From an uncultured Clostridium sp. (GTDB taxonomy: Bacteria > Bacillota > Clostridia > Lachnospirales > Lachnospiraceae), in the NCBI GenBank assembly GCA_900547035.1, contig URFM01000030.1, positions 1 to 42,431 on the forward strand: a DNA stretch of 42,431 nucleotides, read 5' to 3'. Shown here piece after piece: positions 1-8,645 of the stretch; the stretch's first letter is position 1, and the number at the start of each line of letters is the position of its first letter. The translations under genes were made by a program, and so were the position numbers. The notes below the pieces were generated by a model that saw nothing but the letters and a program-made list of their open reading frames with translations, was not told where the DNA came from and did not search any database.

Positions 1-328
1 TGAAATATTGAATTTTCAAGGTTCAGCACACCATGTTGGTGTGGGAAGTTTAAGTTAAGTATTCATAAAATGACAGCATTGCCGATGTTTTCCCGGTGCC
101 TCTTCCGCCGATAAAGGATAAAGTATTGTAGATTTGTTCATTATTCCTGCGTTCGTTGCCGAATGGACTTTTGGTATGATATTCGCTGTTTTTTTTCTGA
201 ATCTCCTGGATGATTTGTACCGCTTTGGCATAGACCTCAGAAAAAAGCGAATTTTCAAATTCGGAAATACTTTCATACTTGATTTTGTATGAGGAGTCCA
301 GCACCAGACAAACTTCTTTCTTCTTCAT
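1..328 (-). pseudogene. P-loop ATPase, N-terminal part, apparent frameshift, runs off left edge
   Basis: The reading frame starts with ATG at 328 and gives 92 residues ending in a stop at 50-52. The segment has a Walker A motif, GGRGTGKT, near residues 74-81, so it is the nucleotide-binding start of an ATPase that should be much longer. Just after the P-loop the frame stops (SFYEYLT-stop). The neighbouring frame then continues with LNFPHQHGVLNLENSIF and stays open to base 1, which is what loss of one base near 50-58 would produce. Its start overlaps the end of the TPR gene by 56 bp, so the two were probably translated together. Function is unknown; ATPases paired with TPR proteins are common in anti-phage systems, but that is inference. 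A sequencing error could also explain the frameshift. Confidence 0.6.
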
Positions 329-1622
329 TATCTTCTCCCCCTTGTATACGCGCTTCTAAATTTATAATACTTGTATCCAGTACATTTTTCCGGATTCGAT
401 TTTTTACTGAAGCTATTGGATTCTTTACCAGACCCTGCAAAAAGTTTTGTAGGAAATCACTCTGTGCCAGGGTATTCCATAGCCAATCTGCTTTTTTATA
501 TTGATTCAGTGCTGAACTCAGATGACCGGTTTCTGTGCGCACAATTCCCAGACGATAGAAGGCTTTATAAAGATACTCAAACTCGATGGGATGCGTATAT
601 TTAGGTCTGGACAGCGTTTGAATAATCTGTCTGTAGTGATTGTCAGCCTCTTTAAAATTACCTTCCTTTTCGCACATTAATCCCAAACGGTATTGGGAAC
701 GGTAACAACTGGGATTGATTGCGGTTGACCGTAAAAACATAGTTTTTGCGCGGCCATCTTTCATGCGTTGCAGCAAAAGCCCCCATTTATAATAAACATA
801 ATAGATCATCGGTGCTTCCAGACAGATTTCAAACACGCGTTGGGCCCGCTCAATACTGGGACGAAGTCTTTGCGATATATCGTTTAGAAACATGAGCGCC
901 AGCTTCAGATCATCATCCGCCCGATAGGCCGCTTCCAGCTTTGTAAGAATCCGTTTTTCATCAAAAAGCAGAGCCTGCTGTTCACTAAGAAGGGACCATT
1001 TGGTCTGGGTCTGTTTAAAAACTTTTCGGCAGATATCATTGGCCCTTTTCATACCCAGTCCGGAGGAGAAAAATACATATTCGATATTGGGCAGGTCTCT
1101 GGAATGTTCAAATTCCCGAACCGCTTTCGCTATTTTTGAAATGATATTTTTCCATTCTTCTGGCGAAAGATCCATATACTGGGCACAATAGTACGATGGG
1201 ACTAATTGGTTTTTATTAAAGATCGAATATAGGCCGGAAAGGGTCCGATATCGTCCGGTTTCGCCGGAGGCGAACAGGCGCAGAGAAAAGTCCATAATGT
1301 TTGAAACATCATCGGAACAAAATATCTTTGCCCTTGCATCTGCAGCAATCGGAGATATGGACGAGAGATACCCCTGAAATTTGCCAGATAAAATGAGACC
1401 AGAAGTTTGCGGCAAACTGGTCGTTTCGCGTAATTTTTGAAGCATTTTGCTGCTGGATATGAGATAAATAAAAGTGGAAATCCCTTTAAAATTTGCGGGA
1501 ACGCTCTGGCCGATCTCACGATTATCGTATACAAAAATACCCACATTTCCGAAAAATGTGGAGAGATTCAAATATACATCGGGCCAGCTCCCATCGTGAA
1601 TCAGCATAACGGCGTTTCTCAA
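273..1622 (-). CDS. TPR-repeat protein of unknown function, paired with P-loop ATPase
   Basis: This is a soluble protein of about 449 residues. The C-terminal half has helical repeats of TPR type, for example YYKWGLLLQRMKDGRAKTMF, YRSQYRLGLMCEKEGNFKEA and YLYKAFYRLGIVRTETGHL. The N-terminal ~200 residues (beginning AVMLIHDGSWPDVYLNLSTF) match no family I recognise. I chose the TTG at 1620-1622 because AGAGGTG lies just upstream; a GTG at 1631 is the alternative. It overlaps the following ATPase gene and follows the dGTPase gene on the same strand, but a strong terminator hairpin sits only about 55 bp upstream of the start. It therefore depends on read-through or a very close promoter. A sensor or scaffold role for the ATPase is plausible but not shown. 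Confidence 0.65.
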   Translation of the reverse strand: MRNAVMLIHDGSWPDVYLNLSTFFGNVGIFVYDNREIGQSVPANFKGISTFIYLISSSKMLQKLRETTSLPQTSGLILSGKFQGYLSSISPIAADARAKIFCSDDVSNIMDFSLRLFASGETGRYRTLSGLYSIFNKNQLVPSYYCAQYMDLSPEEWKNIISKIAKAVREFEHSRDLPNIEYVFFSSGLGMKRANDICRKVFKQTQTKWSLLSEQQALLFDEKRILTKLEAAYRADDDLKLALMFLNDISQRLRPSIERAQRVFEICLEAPMIYYVYYKWGLLLQRMKDGRAKTMFLRSTAINPSCYRSQYRLGLMCEKEGNFKEADNHYRQIIQTLSRPKYTHPIEFEYLYKAFYRLGIVRTETGHLSSALNQYKKADWLWNTLAQSDFLQNFLQGLVKNPIASVKNRIRKNVLDTSIINLEARIQGGEDNEEERSLSGAGLLIQNQV

Positions 1623-1675
1623 TGGTCTCACCTCTGTTCCATATTTTTACCAAACCATTTTTTTAGTGAATTTAC

Positions 1676-1718
1676 GAAAAAGAGCGCGGACGCTATTGTT
1701 TTTAGTTTCCACGCTCTT
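1676..1718 (-). terminator. Intrinsic terminator between dGTPase and TPR genes
   Basis: On the minus strand an 11-bp stem (AAGAGCGTGGA with TCCGCGCTCTT, one G-U pair) encloses a loop of about 17 bases and is followed at once by TTTT. It lies downstream of the dGTPase stop at 1913 and about 55 bp before the TPR start. It either ends the dGTPase transcript or acts as an attenuator for the TPR/ATPase pair. The rest of the 1632-1912 interval is AT-rich with no gene. Confidence 0.7.
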
Positions 1719-1912
1719 GTGTGCTATGTTCCGTCTCACTAATATGGTATGATATGGTTTGTAAAATGTTGTGATAAAAAGAAACATTTACACATTTAGA
1801 ATATCATGTAAGTTGTGCTTTGTCAATCTTACAGCAGAAAATCAACACAAAATTAACAAATATTTTTGCGATTTTTATCGTTTTTTACCTATTTATTACA
1901 TGGATATAGAAC

Positions 1913-3778
1913 TTATATTTCATATAACTGGTGAAAAGCTTTGAGTGCAAAACTGTCCGTCATTCCAGAAATCCAGTCCGCAATCGCCCGTACAAGTATC
2001 TTACGCTTCATCCAATACTCTTCTTCAGTGGGAGTTCGCTTTTCTGCCTGAGGAGGGATTGGCATGGCGGTAATTCGCCTAAGTTCTTCGTTGATACAGG
2101 CTAGATCGCCATCGTTCAAATCAATTATATTGGGCGTATGCTTGCGGATAGCAATAAAAATCTGCCGTTGTACAGTAAACGGAAGGAGTTTGGGGTTATT
2201 ATAGTAGAGACGGAATAAACCTTCGGTAACCACAGCCGCTTTATGGTCAAACTGAACTGTTTCCTGTGCATTGATTACCTTGCGTGATACAATCTTTTCC
2301 AGATAGCAGCACAATTTTTCGCCTTCCAACGACAACTGGATTAATTGTGTGTCAAAGCGGTGATTCTCTTTAAAAAACAGGTTTGGCGTATAGTTTTTTA
2401 TATTCTCTTCTGACTGATGGATTACATCGTCAATAAAATATCGGATGACCATAGAGACAATGCGCCCTTGGTGAAGCTGGCTTTCATTTGCATAAAAGCG
2501 ATGTTTTGCTTTCTGGATTGTAATATTCTGCTGTATCTTTTCGAGCCGGTCAGATAACGCTCGGGCACTTTGGAGATGCAGCCTTTGAATCAGTTCAGAA
2601 ACCGTGAGGGCGCCTGCTGCAAATGCATCATCCAGATCATGGCTTCTCTGGGCAATTTCATCGGCAATTGCCACAACCTGTCCCTCCAGGGTCGTGGAGA
2701 ACGGATAATCTGGAAATAGCATAGGTATATCCTCATCCTCCAGCATCTCATGAAGATTGAAGCATTTACAATCACAGTTAGAAGTACAGTTTGAACAATT
2801 TTGGATCCTGCCGCCAGTGTGTTTAAGAATTCCTTCCAGAACCTGGTAAGAAATATCCAAACCTTCAAATTCTGCATATCGTTCTTCTAATTTCTGCAAA
2901 ACACGCAAACCTTGGAAATTGTGCTTAAAGCCCCCAAATGGATTTTGACTAAAGTCGCCGGGAATAATGGGAATTCTGTTTTTTAAGATAGCATCCAACG
3001 TTCTTTCCCCTTGGTGTCCAAAAGGAGTATGCCCCAAATCGTGGCCAATGGCAATGGCCTCTGTCAAATGTGTGTTCAGATTCAAAGCAAGAGAAATTGC
3101 TCTTGCAATCTGATTTACCTCCATGGTATGTGTCATTCGGGTACGATATTGATCGCCTTTTGAAGCGGTAAAAATTTGGGCTTTATCCACTAGTTTGCGG
3201 TAGGCAGATGAATGGACAATACGTTCATAGTCACGCTGAAATTCTCCACGTTTATCCTGTGCGTCAAAATAGCCAGTCGCTCTCCGGCAGTGCTGGTTCT
3301 TTTGACTGTATAGGGAAAGGTGGTTTTCTGAATCCATCGTCGGATACACCTGTTCTTTGATAGGTTTTCTTAGAGCTATATAGGGTTTGAACATTAATTC
3401 CTTTATCATGAAAATTAAATTTTCCGCTGATTCTACTGTGACCCATCCTTTGTTTTTCTTAAAAAAAGTTTGCTCCAGCTCTGCGACAGCACAAAAATTA
3501 GTAATTGCCAAAGGAAGATTAATCGTTTCGTGTACGTTAGCCCAAAGGGAGGAATCCTGTCCTTCTCTGGTTTGGCTCCCGACTCCCAGGTATAGTGTTC
3601 CACTAATTTCATTTTCAATTAATTGACAGTCTTGTAGATACGCAATGTAATACACGGTATTTTCTTCTGAAATTAACGAACTCAAATTCGATGGGGTCGG
3701 CCAGTCTAGTTTTATAACCAAATCTGTCTCGTATATCTCGATTTGAGCCTGGTCTGTTATAAATAGGATTTCTTTCAA
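1913..3778 (-). CDS. dGTPase-family HD triphosphohydrolase with extra N-terminal domain and Cys cluster
   Basis: This family hydrolyses dGTP (and sometimes other dNTPs) to deoxynucleoside and triphosphate. Diagnostic residues are visible: H217 in TRMTHTMEV, H246-D247 in GHDLGHTPFGH, the motif GGFKHNFQGLRVL, and D373 in VAIADEIAQRSHDLDDA. Homology to Dgt begins near residue 160 (YERIVHSSAYRKLVDKAQIF). Residues 1-150 form an additional domain I do not recognise. An insertion at about 328-339 carries five cysteines (C328, C331, C335, C337, C339), possibly a metal site. The start is TTG, 7 bases after GGAGG. Bacterial dGTPases are known anti-phage effectors that deplete dGTP. The setting beside TPR, ATPase and SIR2 genes favours defence over housekeeping, but this is inference. 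Confidence 0.85.
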   Translation of the reverse strand: MKEILFITDQAQIEIYETDLVIKLDWPTPSNLSSLISEENTVYYIAYLQDCQLIENEISGTLYLGVGSQTREGQDSSLWANVHETINLPLAITNFCAVAELEQTFFKKNKGWVTVESAENLIFMIKELMFKPYIALRKPIKEQVYPTMDSENHLSLYSQKNQHCRRATGYFDAQDKRGEFQRDYERIVHSSAYRKLVDKAQIFTASKGDQYRTRMTHTMEVNQIARAISLALNLNTHLTEAIAIGHDLGHTPFGHQGERTLDAILKNRIPIIPGDFSQNPFGGFKHNFQGLRVLQKLEERYAEFEGLDISYQVLEGILKHTGGRIQNCSNCTSNCDCKCFNLHEMLEDEDIPMLFPDYPFSTTLEGQVVAIADEIAQRSHDLDDAFAAGALTVSELIQRLHLQSARALSDRLEKIQQNITIQKAKHRFYANESQLHQGRIVSMVIRYFIDDVIHQSEENIKNYTPNLFFKENHRFDTQLIQLSLEGEKLCCYLEKIVSRKVINAQETVQFDHKAAVVTEGLFRLYYNNPKLLPFTVQRQIFIAIRKHTPNIIDLNDGDLACINEELRRITAMPIPPQAEKRTPTEEEYWMKRKILVRAIADWISGMTDSFALKAFHQLYEI

Positions 3779-3807
3779 AGCTATTCCTCCTTGTAGTGGA
3801 CTCTGAA

Positions 3808-4205
3808 CTATAAAGTAGCTTGTCTGGCCATTTGTTTTATAGGGGGCATAAATATTTTGATTATACGATAGTGCTCCTTATAAGAATGAGATCTTTTCCT
3901 GTTGCTATGTTCCGTGTCATGATAATACTGTTCAAACTCTTGGCTTTTCTCTATTGTCATGTGGTCAATATGGCCCCACATTGGATAGCTGAGAGATGTC
4001 GCTTTCTCCAAAAAATCAAAGGGGTACAGTAGAGGTTTAACCAGCCCTTATTTGCAGTTCTCTGTGCCCCTTTTGTATTTCTGATAGTCATTTGATAAAT
4101 AACCTCCATTTCAAATTTGGATAACTCTTTAACTCCATAAAAATAGTTTTCGTGAGCTATCTTTATCAATGAAAAAGGGAAAATTTTATTATCTCGAAGG
4201 CACAT
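3808..4205 (-). pseudogene. Possible broken small gene upstream of the dGTPase gene
   Basis: Two overlapping short minus-strand frames lie here: 82 codons from ATG 4205 to 3957, preceded by AGGAAG, and 67 codons from TTG 4011 to 3808. Read through a shift near 4010 they would form one protein of about 130 residues ending 29 bp before the dGTPase gene. The second part (PMWGHIDHMTIEKSQEFEQY) has a protein-like composition. I recognise no family and there is no independent support. The rest of 3779-4501 holds a terminator-like hairpin at about 4384-4411 (CCCTG/CAGGG then GCGTTTTTT), a minus-strand open stretch of 75 codons (4332-4559) and the promoter-like repeat at 4441-4486. Confidence 0.25.
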
Positions 4206-4448
4206 AATTCTTCCTGTTTTAGAATTATTAGTTGTTCAAGATGCCAGATAGTAACGCCAAATATAATGCTGCCTCTTTGCCGTTTGGTTCATTACAGGAA
4301 GAACCTTTACATAAATTAGATTCTGTTTCCTTTACTTAGTAATTTTATCATATTGTCTTATTTTTTGAAAGGCTAAAAGACACCCTGCTTGGGTTCCAGG
4401 GGCGTTTTTTGAACTATTCATAAACGAATCTACCGCCTTCGCAATAAC

Positions 4449-4477
4449 TTGACTATCCCATAACGCCGTGATAAAGT
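4449..4477 (+). promoter_or_regulatory. Sigma-A-like promoter in repeated element, copy 1
   Basis: TTGACT (4449-4454), a 17-base spacer and TAAAGT (4472-4477) lie 25 bases before the metallopeptidase start. The box sits inside a ~45-bp stretch (4441-4486) that is repeated at 11911-11957, with the same hexamers and spacing. Confidence 0.55.
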
Positions 4478-4501
4478 GGAGCATAATAGGTGGTCGTTGA
4501 A

Positions 4502-5635
4502 ATGAACGCATTATACTTATTGGAGCAAATGCAAAAAAACAATGTAGATATAGAAGCATTTGAGTTTAATAAAAACAATCCCTATGCTGAAGTAATAGAG
4601 CGGATTAAAATTCCGGAAATGCCAACGAAATATCAGGATAGAGTATGTTACTGTGCGTTCAAGGACGCATTTGAAGTCCTGTTTTCTGTATTGCCCCACT
4701 TTAAAGAACGGTGGAAAGAAAAATGGGATATAAACGATATTGCAAGGGAGAATATAAAATTCGGTACAATATCAAACCCTAAATTTAATTCAGCTTCGTA
4801 TAAAGTAAATGAATCCGAGTATTTAATCGTGATTAATGAAGGCGTGTTGTCATTTCTGAATGAAATGTCAACGCTTATGGTTGAATTCTTATTTACCGAT
4901 GATTTGATAAGCTATGAGACCCTTGTTCATAATTTAAAATTAAAGCCACATATCGTAAAAGAATTCATCATAAAAATGCTGGCGTATTATTTTTTCTATC
5001 ATACATGGCAAGGTCAAAAAAAGAAAATAAAGAAGTCGGACTTATTCTGGCGAATTAGAGACGCAGTTGCATTTGAAAGCAGGGTGTTTGTCTGCGCTCA
5101 TGAATTAGGCCATATTTTACTTGGACATCTTGAAACGGAGAATGAAATATGGGAACGCGAATTTCAGGCGGATCGGTTTGCTGCACTTATCATGTTTGGC
5201 GAACTTAATATCCATCCTGTTTTTCTGTCAGCAGCCTCGGCCATGATGCTGGGCATATTGGAATGTATTGACCGAATGAATGGCAAGTTCTTAGTAAAGC
5301 ATAAAAGTCAGCATCCCTTATCCTATGTAAGAGCCAATAAAGTGGGGGGAATTGCGTTCCGGATTCTGGGTTACGAAGCATCGAATCCATTCCAGCTGAC
5401 AAGAATGCTGATTAATATACTGTGGGACGAATTCATGGATTTCACTTTAACAATAGAAAAAAAGATAGATTTAAAAAAAGACAGATTTGGAGAAATGCAG
5501 GCAATATTGGAACAGGAATATGTTCTGCCTGAAAGAGATTATGAAGAGTATTTTGACAGCTGGTTGGGTTCAGGTTATAGCATTGTACGGGGATTTTATA
5601 ATTCAGAGCAGATAATGGAGGAGGACATTTTATGA
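4502..5635 (+). CDS. Zinc metallopeptidase (HExxH, gluzincin-like)
   Basis: This is a protein of about 377 residues with a zinc-peptidase site HELGH at about 200-204, followed by a possible third ligand and acidic residue in EREFQADRFAA about 16 residues later. That layout resembles M48-like or ImmA-type peptidases. No signal peptide or convincing membrane segment is seen, so it is probably cytoplasmic. The start is the ATG at 4502, because AGGTGG precedes it at 4488-4493; an in-frame GTG at 4490 overlaps that site. The stop overlaps the next gene by 4 bases (ATGA), indicating coupled translation. Base composition is AT-rich compared with the polysaccharide genes. The substrate is unknown. 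In a defence setting such a peptidase may act as effector or activator, but this is inference. Confidence 0.75.
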   Translation: MNALYLLEQMQKNNVDIEAFEFNKNNPYAEVIERIKIPEMPTKYQDRVCYCAFKDAFEVLFSVLPHFKERWKEKWDINDIARENIKFGTISNPKFNSASYKVNESEYLIVINEGVLSFLNEMSTLMVEFLFTDDLISYETLVHNLKLKPHIVKEFIIKMLAYYFFYHTWQGQKKKIKKSDLFWRIRDAVAFESRVFVCAHELGHILLGHLETENEIWEREFQADRFAALIMFGELNIHPVFLSAASAMMLGILECIDRMNGKFLVKHKSQHPLSYVRANKVGGIAFRILGYEASNPFQLTRMLINILWDEFMDFTLTIEKKIDLKKDRFGEMQAILEQEYVLPERDYEEYFDSWLGSGYSIVRGFYNSEQIMEEDIL

Positions 5636-5997
5636 GCAATATGATACATATTTTAGGAAAACAGATGGATATAGAGCGGATAAATTACGAGCTGGACATT
5701 GAATGTAACCATATGATCCAGGCTGAATCTGTAAAAACAAGCGAGTTTGGGGACCCTCAATTTATCGCAACGATAATGATCATATTTGAAATAGGCAAGG
5801 ATTTATTTAGTTCCGGCTTATATGATGTCTTAAAACAATCGTTGGTCATTATTTTTCGAAATATTAAACCTCAGAAAGAGAAGACGGAAATGAAAATAGT
5901 TTTAGGAGATAAAACATGCCAGATTAGTACGAATTTTGACCTTACAGAAAAGCAGCGTAAGAAACTGGCACAAATTATTGTGGATAAGATAATGTAA
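5632..5997 (+). CDS. Small partner protein of the metallopeptidase (EACC1-like?)
   Basis: This 121-residue protein is translationally coupled to the metallopeptidase gene. It has an N-terminal strand-rich part, a hydrophobic stretch (QFIATIMIIFEIGKDLF, about residues 42-58), then KTEMKIVLGDKTCQISTNFD and a C-terminal helix. A hydrophobic helix followed by a short basic strand-helix module recalls the small constant components (EACC1 type) of NTP-dependent conflict systems described by the Aravind group. The resemblance is from memory of the layout only, not an alignment. Otherwise it is a hypothetical protein. Confidence 0.6.
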   Translation: MSNMIHILGKQMDIERINYELDIECNHMIQAESVKTSEFGDPQFIATIMIIFEIGKDLFSSGLYDVLKQSLVIIFRNIKPQKEKTEMKIVLGDKTCQISTNFDLTEKQRKKLAQIIVDKIM

Positions 5998-6046
5998 TAT
6001 AATATCTGTTATTGTATCACTATTAGGAAAGCGAAAGGACGGAAAC

Positions 6047-6060
6047 AGACTGCGCAGTCT
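6047..6060. promoter_or_regulatory. 14-bp perfect palindrome upstream of SIR2-TPR
   Basis: AGACTGCGCAGTCT is a perfect inverted repeat 24 bases before the SIR2-TPR start and just ahead of its ribosome-binding site AAGGAG (6073-6078). It could be an operator or a leader hairpin. No cognate regulator gene is adjacent. Confidence 0.4.
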
Positions 6061-6083
6061 ATCCCCATCCGAAAGGAGCCTCC

Positions 6084-8315
6084 ATGAATACAACCACAAA
6101 ACCATCCCCCGATATCAACCGCCTGTTTGCCTGCTGCCCGGGAAATGAGAAAAATTTTAATTATCTTATTTCACTGCTCCAAAAGCATGTAGTCGTTCCC
6201 TTTGTGGGAGCGGGATTTTCAGCGAATTTTGGCTATCCCGGGTGGACAGGCTTTCTGAAAAGCCAGGCGGAACGCTTTCACCTTCCGGATATTAACCGGA
6301 AACTGGAGGAAAAGAAGTTTGAGGAGGCCGCCAGCATCTTACAGGGCAAACTTGGTGTTCACATGATGGAATACGTTATGCTCCAGGAATTTGGCGACCA
6401 TATTTACAAAAACACTCCCTATAACCCGGATTTGGAAATTTTGCCCAGGCTTTTCCGAAACCTGCTGCTGACCACCAACTATGACGAGGTTCTGGAGATG
6501 CTGTATGCGAAAGTGAATGGAGAGATGCTTCGGGTGCTGACTCCTCAAAATATGCGGGATAAGGATTTGGCAGAACGGCAGATTGCCCGGGGCGATGCAG
6601 TCCTGATTAAGCTCCATGGAGATGTGAGAGGGCGGAATTTTATACTCACAGAGGAAGAGTATGATTCGAATTACGGAGCGAAACCTTCGGATATGAACCG
6701 GCCTCTCCCTTGTTTTCTGCGCCAGATTCTTTTGTCCAGAATCATTCTGTTTCTTGGCTGCAGTCTGGAGGAGGACCGGACGCTGGATGTGATAAAGCAG
6801 GTACGGACGGAGGGAAGCCTGTCCTTTGCCCTTCTTCCTCTTCCAGAGAGCACGAAGAATGAAGTAGATCCGTGGAAGCCGATATTATTTCACGAGGAGA
6901 ATGGAATAAACGTGATGGATACGGCATTTCAGGAGCGCCGCGATATGCTGGACTGCAGCAGTATTATTCCCATTTGGTATCCATTTGGAGAGCATGAGGC
7001 TTTATCGCTGTTTCTCAGAGAAGTGTCCTATCGGGTCAGGGGTGTTTACCTGCCTAGTACAACACAGCTTCGCAGGGAGTTGGACAGACTTTTGAATTCC
7101 AAAGAGAAGGAGCCGGACAGAATCTATCGAAATTATGTGGAAGCGGAGGAACTAATCAGGAAAAACGAGGGGCGTTTCCCGGATCGCTTGAAGCTGAATG
7201 TGCTAAAGCAGATTAAAAAATCCTATGGGACACATGGCCGGATTTATGAGAGAAGAAAGATAATGAAGGATATCCTGGGGCTGACACAGCGGCTGGAAGG
7301 GACAAACAGTCCTGGTGAGGCTCTGTTTTATCATGACCTTGGCTATACATTTGAGAAGTATCATTATTACAAACTGCTGTTAGGAGCCATGCTGCGTGCG
7401 GATGAGATCATGGACCGGTACGAAAGAGAGAATTGTCATGTATGGAAGGCGCAGACTTCCGCGAAACGGGAATTAGTAAATACGCGGGCGCTAGTTTATA
7501 TCAGCCTGGGATACGCATATCTGAAGAACAGTGATGAAGAACATGCGAAGCTTTACTACGAGAAGGCAATCACTCTTCGGGAACAGACAGAGGAGGGAAT
7601 CCTGAGCTGTGCCCACGATGCGTTTATTCTCAATGGCCTTTATCGGTATTACTGGATCCTCAAAGAGCCGGAGAAGGCGCTGGAGTCGCTGGATGCCGCG
7701 TTAAAGATAAGACAGCAGATTGCGGAAGAAGAGGATACTGACTTGACGCAGCACATTGTCAACACCCATTCAAACAAAATCCATGTCCTGCTTTCTTCTA
7801 ATTTCCAGGACAAAGTCGAACTGGCTCTGAATGAGTACCGTTTTTTTGAAAATGAGCCTCATATACAGGTACGTTTAAAGGACAAGCCGGATGCCAGGCA
7901 GCGGATTCTGACTGATTATGGGGATATCCTGCGGGCTAAAAGGGAATATGAAAAAGCGATCCTAAAGTACAAAGAGGCATTGGAAGCCAGAAACTATCTG
8001 CATTTTGAAGATGATTTCATTGCCTGTGATTTGTACCTGAAAATTTCGGAATGCTTAAGGGAGATGGAACAGAAGCAGGATGAGGCGTTAGAGTACCGGA
8101 TTCAGGCGTTCCTGATCCGGGAGAGACTTTTGGGCGCGAAGCATCAGGAAACCGAGAAGATATGGGAAGAAACGCTGGAACTGGGAAAACAGCTTCAATA
8201 TTCGGAAGCGGTTCTAAAGCAGAGAATCGAAGCTCAGTATGTTGTGCGGAATTTTCGATATGACAGAAAGATACTGGACAGGGAGAAGGAGCTGATCCAG
8301 TATTTCGGTCTGTGA
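6084..8315 (+). CDS. SIR2-family NADase with C-terminal TPR array (defence protein)
   Basis: The N-terminal half is a SIR2-like domain: GAGFS at 42-46, TTNYD at 130-134, KLHGD at 176-180 with the catalytic-type H178, and FLGCSLEED at 223-231. Residues from about 350 to 743 are helical repeats of TPR type, such as ALVYISLGYAYLKNSDEEHA and DYGDILRAKREYEKAILKYK. SIR2 proteins with sensor repeats are established anti-phage proteins that deplete NAD+ on infection; that this one does so is inferred from architecture. The ATG at 6084 follows AAGGAG by 5 bases. It lies 86 bp after the metallopeptidase pair on the same strand. A degenerate, internally deleted copy of this gene lies at about 10174-10455. 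Confidence 0.85.
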   Translation: MNTTTKPSPDINRLFACCPGNEKNFNYLISLLQKHVVVPFVGAGFSANFGYPGWTGFLKSQAERFHLPDINRKLEEKKFEEAASILQGKLGVHMMEYVMLQEFGDHIYKNTPYNPDLEILPRLFRNLLLTTNYDEVLEMLYAKVNGEMLRVLTPQNMRDKDLAERQIARGDAVLIKLHGDVRGRNFILTEEEYDSNYGAKPSDMNRPLPCFLRQILLSRIILFLGCSLEEDRTLDVIKQVRTEGSLSFALLPLPESTKNEVDPWKPILFHEENGINVMDTAFQERRDMLDCSSIIPIWYPFGEHEALSLFLREVSYRVRGVYLPSTTQLRRELDRLLNSKEKEPDRIYRNYVEAEELIRKNEGRFPDRLKLNVLKQIKKSYGTHGRIYERRKIMKDILGLTQRLEGTNSPGEALFYHDLGYTFEKYHYYKLLLGAMLRADEIMDRYERENCHVWKAQTSAKRELVNTRALVYISLGYAYLKNSDEEHAKLYYEKAITLREQTEEGILSCAHDAFILNGLYRYYWILKEPEKALESLDAALKIRQQIAEEEDTDLTQHIVNTHSNKIHVLLSSNFQDKVELALNEYRFFENEPHIQVRLKDKPDARQRILTDYGDILRAKREYEKAILKYKEALEARNYLHFEDDFIACDLYLKISECLREMEQKQDEALEYRIQAFLIRERLLGAKHQETEKIWEETLELGKQLQYSEAVLKQRIEAQYVVRNFRYDRKILDREKELIQYFGL

Positions 8316-8327
8316 TTGCAGAGATTG

Positions 8328-8468
8328 GACCGGGAGGTGGCCAATCCCCTTGAAATCAAAGACCACTATCTCCAATATGTGGTAATGCTGGATGGACCAG
8401 CGGCAGGAAATGCCAATGGCGTGAAAATTATGCAGTTAGCGGATTTCCCGCTGAATGGTGAGTCTTGA
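8328..8468 (+). pseudogene. 3' tail of a duplicated DUF4143 ATPase gene
   Basis: An in-frame 46-codon stretch beginning DREVANPLEIKDHY and ending FPLNGES-stop matches the last 46 codons of the intact DUF4143 gene (11627-11767) at both DNA and protein level. It has no start and lies 12 bases after the SIR2-TPR stop. It is the surviving end of a second copy of that ATPase. Similarity continues slightly past the stop (ACGTCAGTC). Confidence 0.8.
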
Positions 8469-8496
8469 AACGTCAGTCAACCCGAGAAGTCAGTCT

Positions 8497-8621
8497 TATC
8501 AATCTTGATAATGCCGCCCCATTATTGAAAAAGATCCAATGCCTCAAGGTGATTACCAGCTCCATTATTCAAAAGTATCTTATCAAACGCAGAGATGAAT
8601 TTGTAGATACGGATGAATAGT
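8497..8621 (+). pseudogene. Possible tail of an unidentified gene
   Basis: An open stretch reads LINLDNAAPLLKKIQCLKVI and continues to RRDEFVDTDE before a TAG at 8619-8621. It has a protein-like composition but no start or ribosome-binding site. It sits between gene debris and the 3' end of the ATPase_2 gene. The family is not recognised. Confidence 0.25.
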
Positions 8622-8645
8622 AGGTCCCGAATCCACTTAAATCGT

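Noticed and set aside
1676..1718. Retron-like or other structured defence RNA
   Set aside because: There is no reverse transcriptase nearby, and the hairpin with U-tract fits a terminator.
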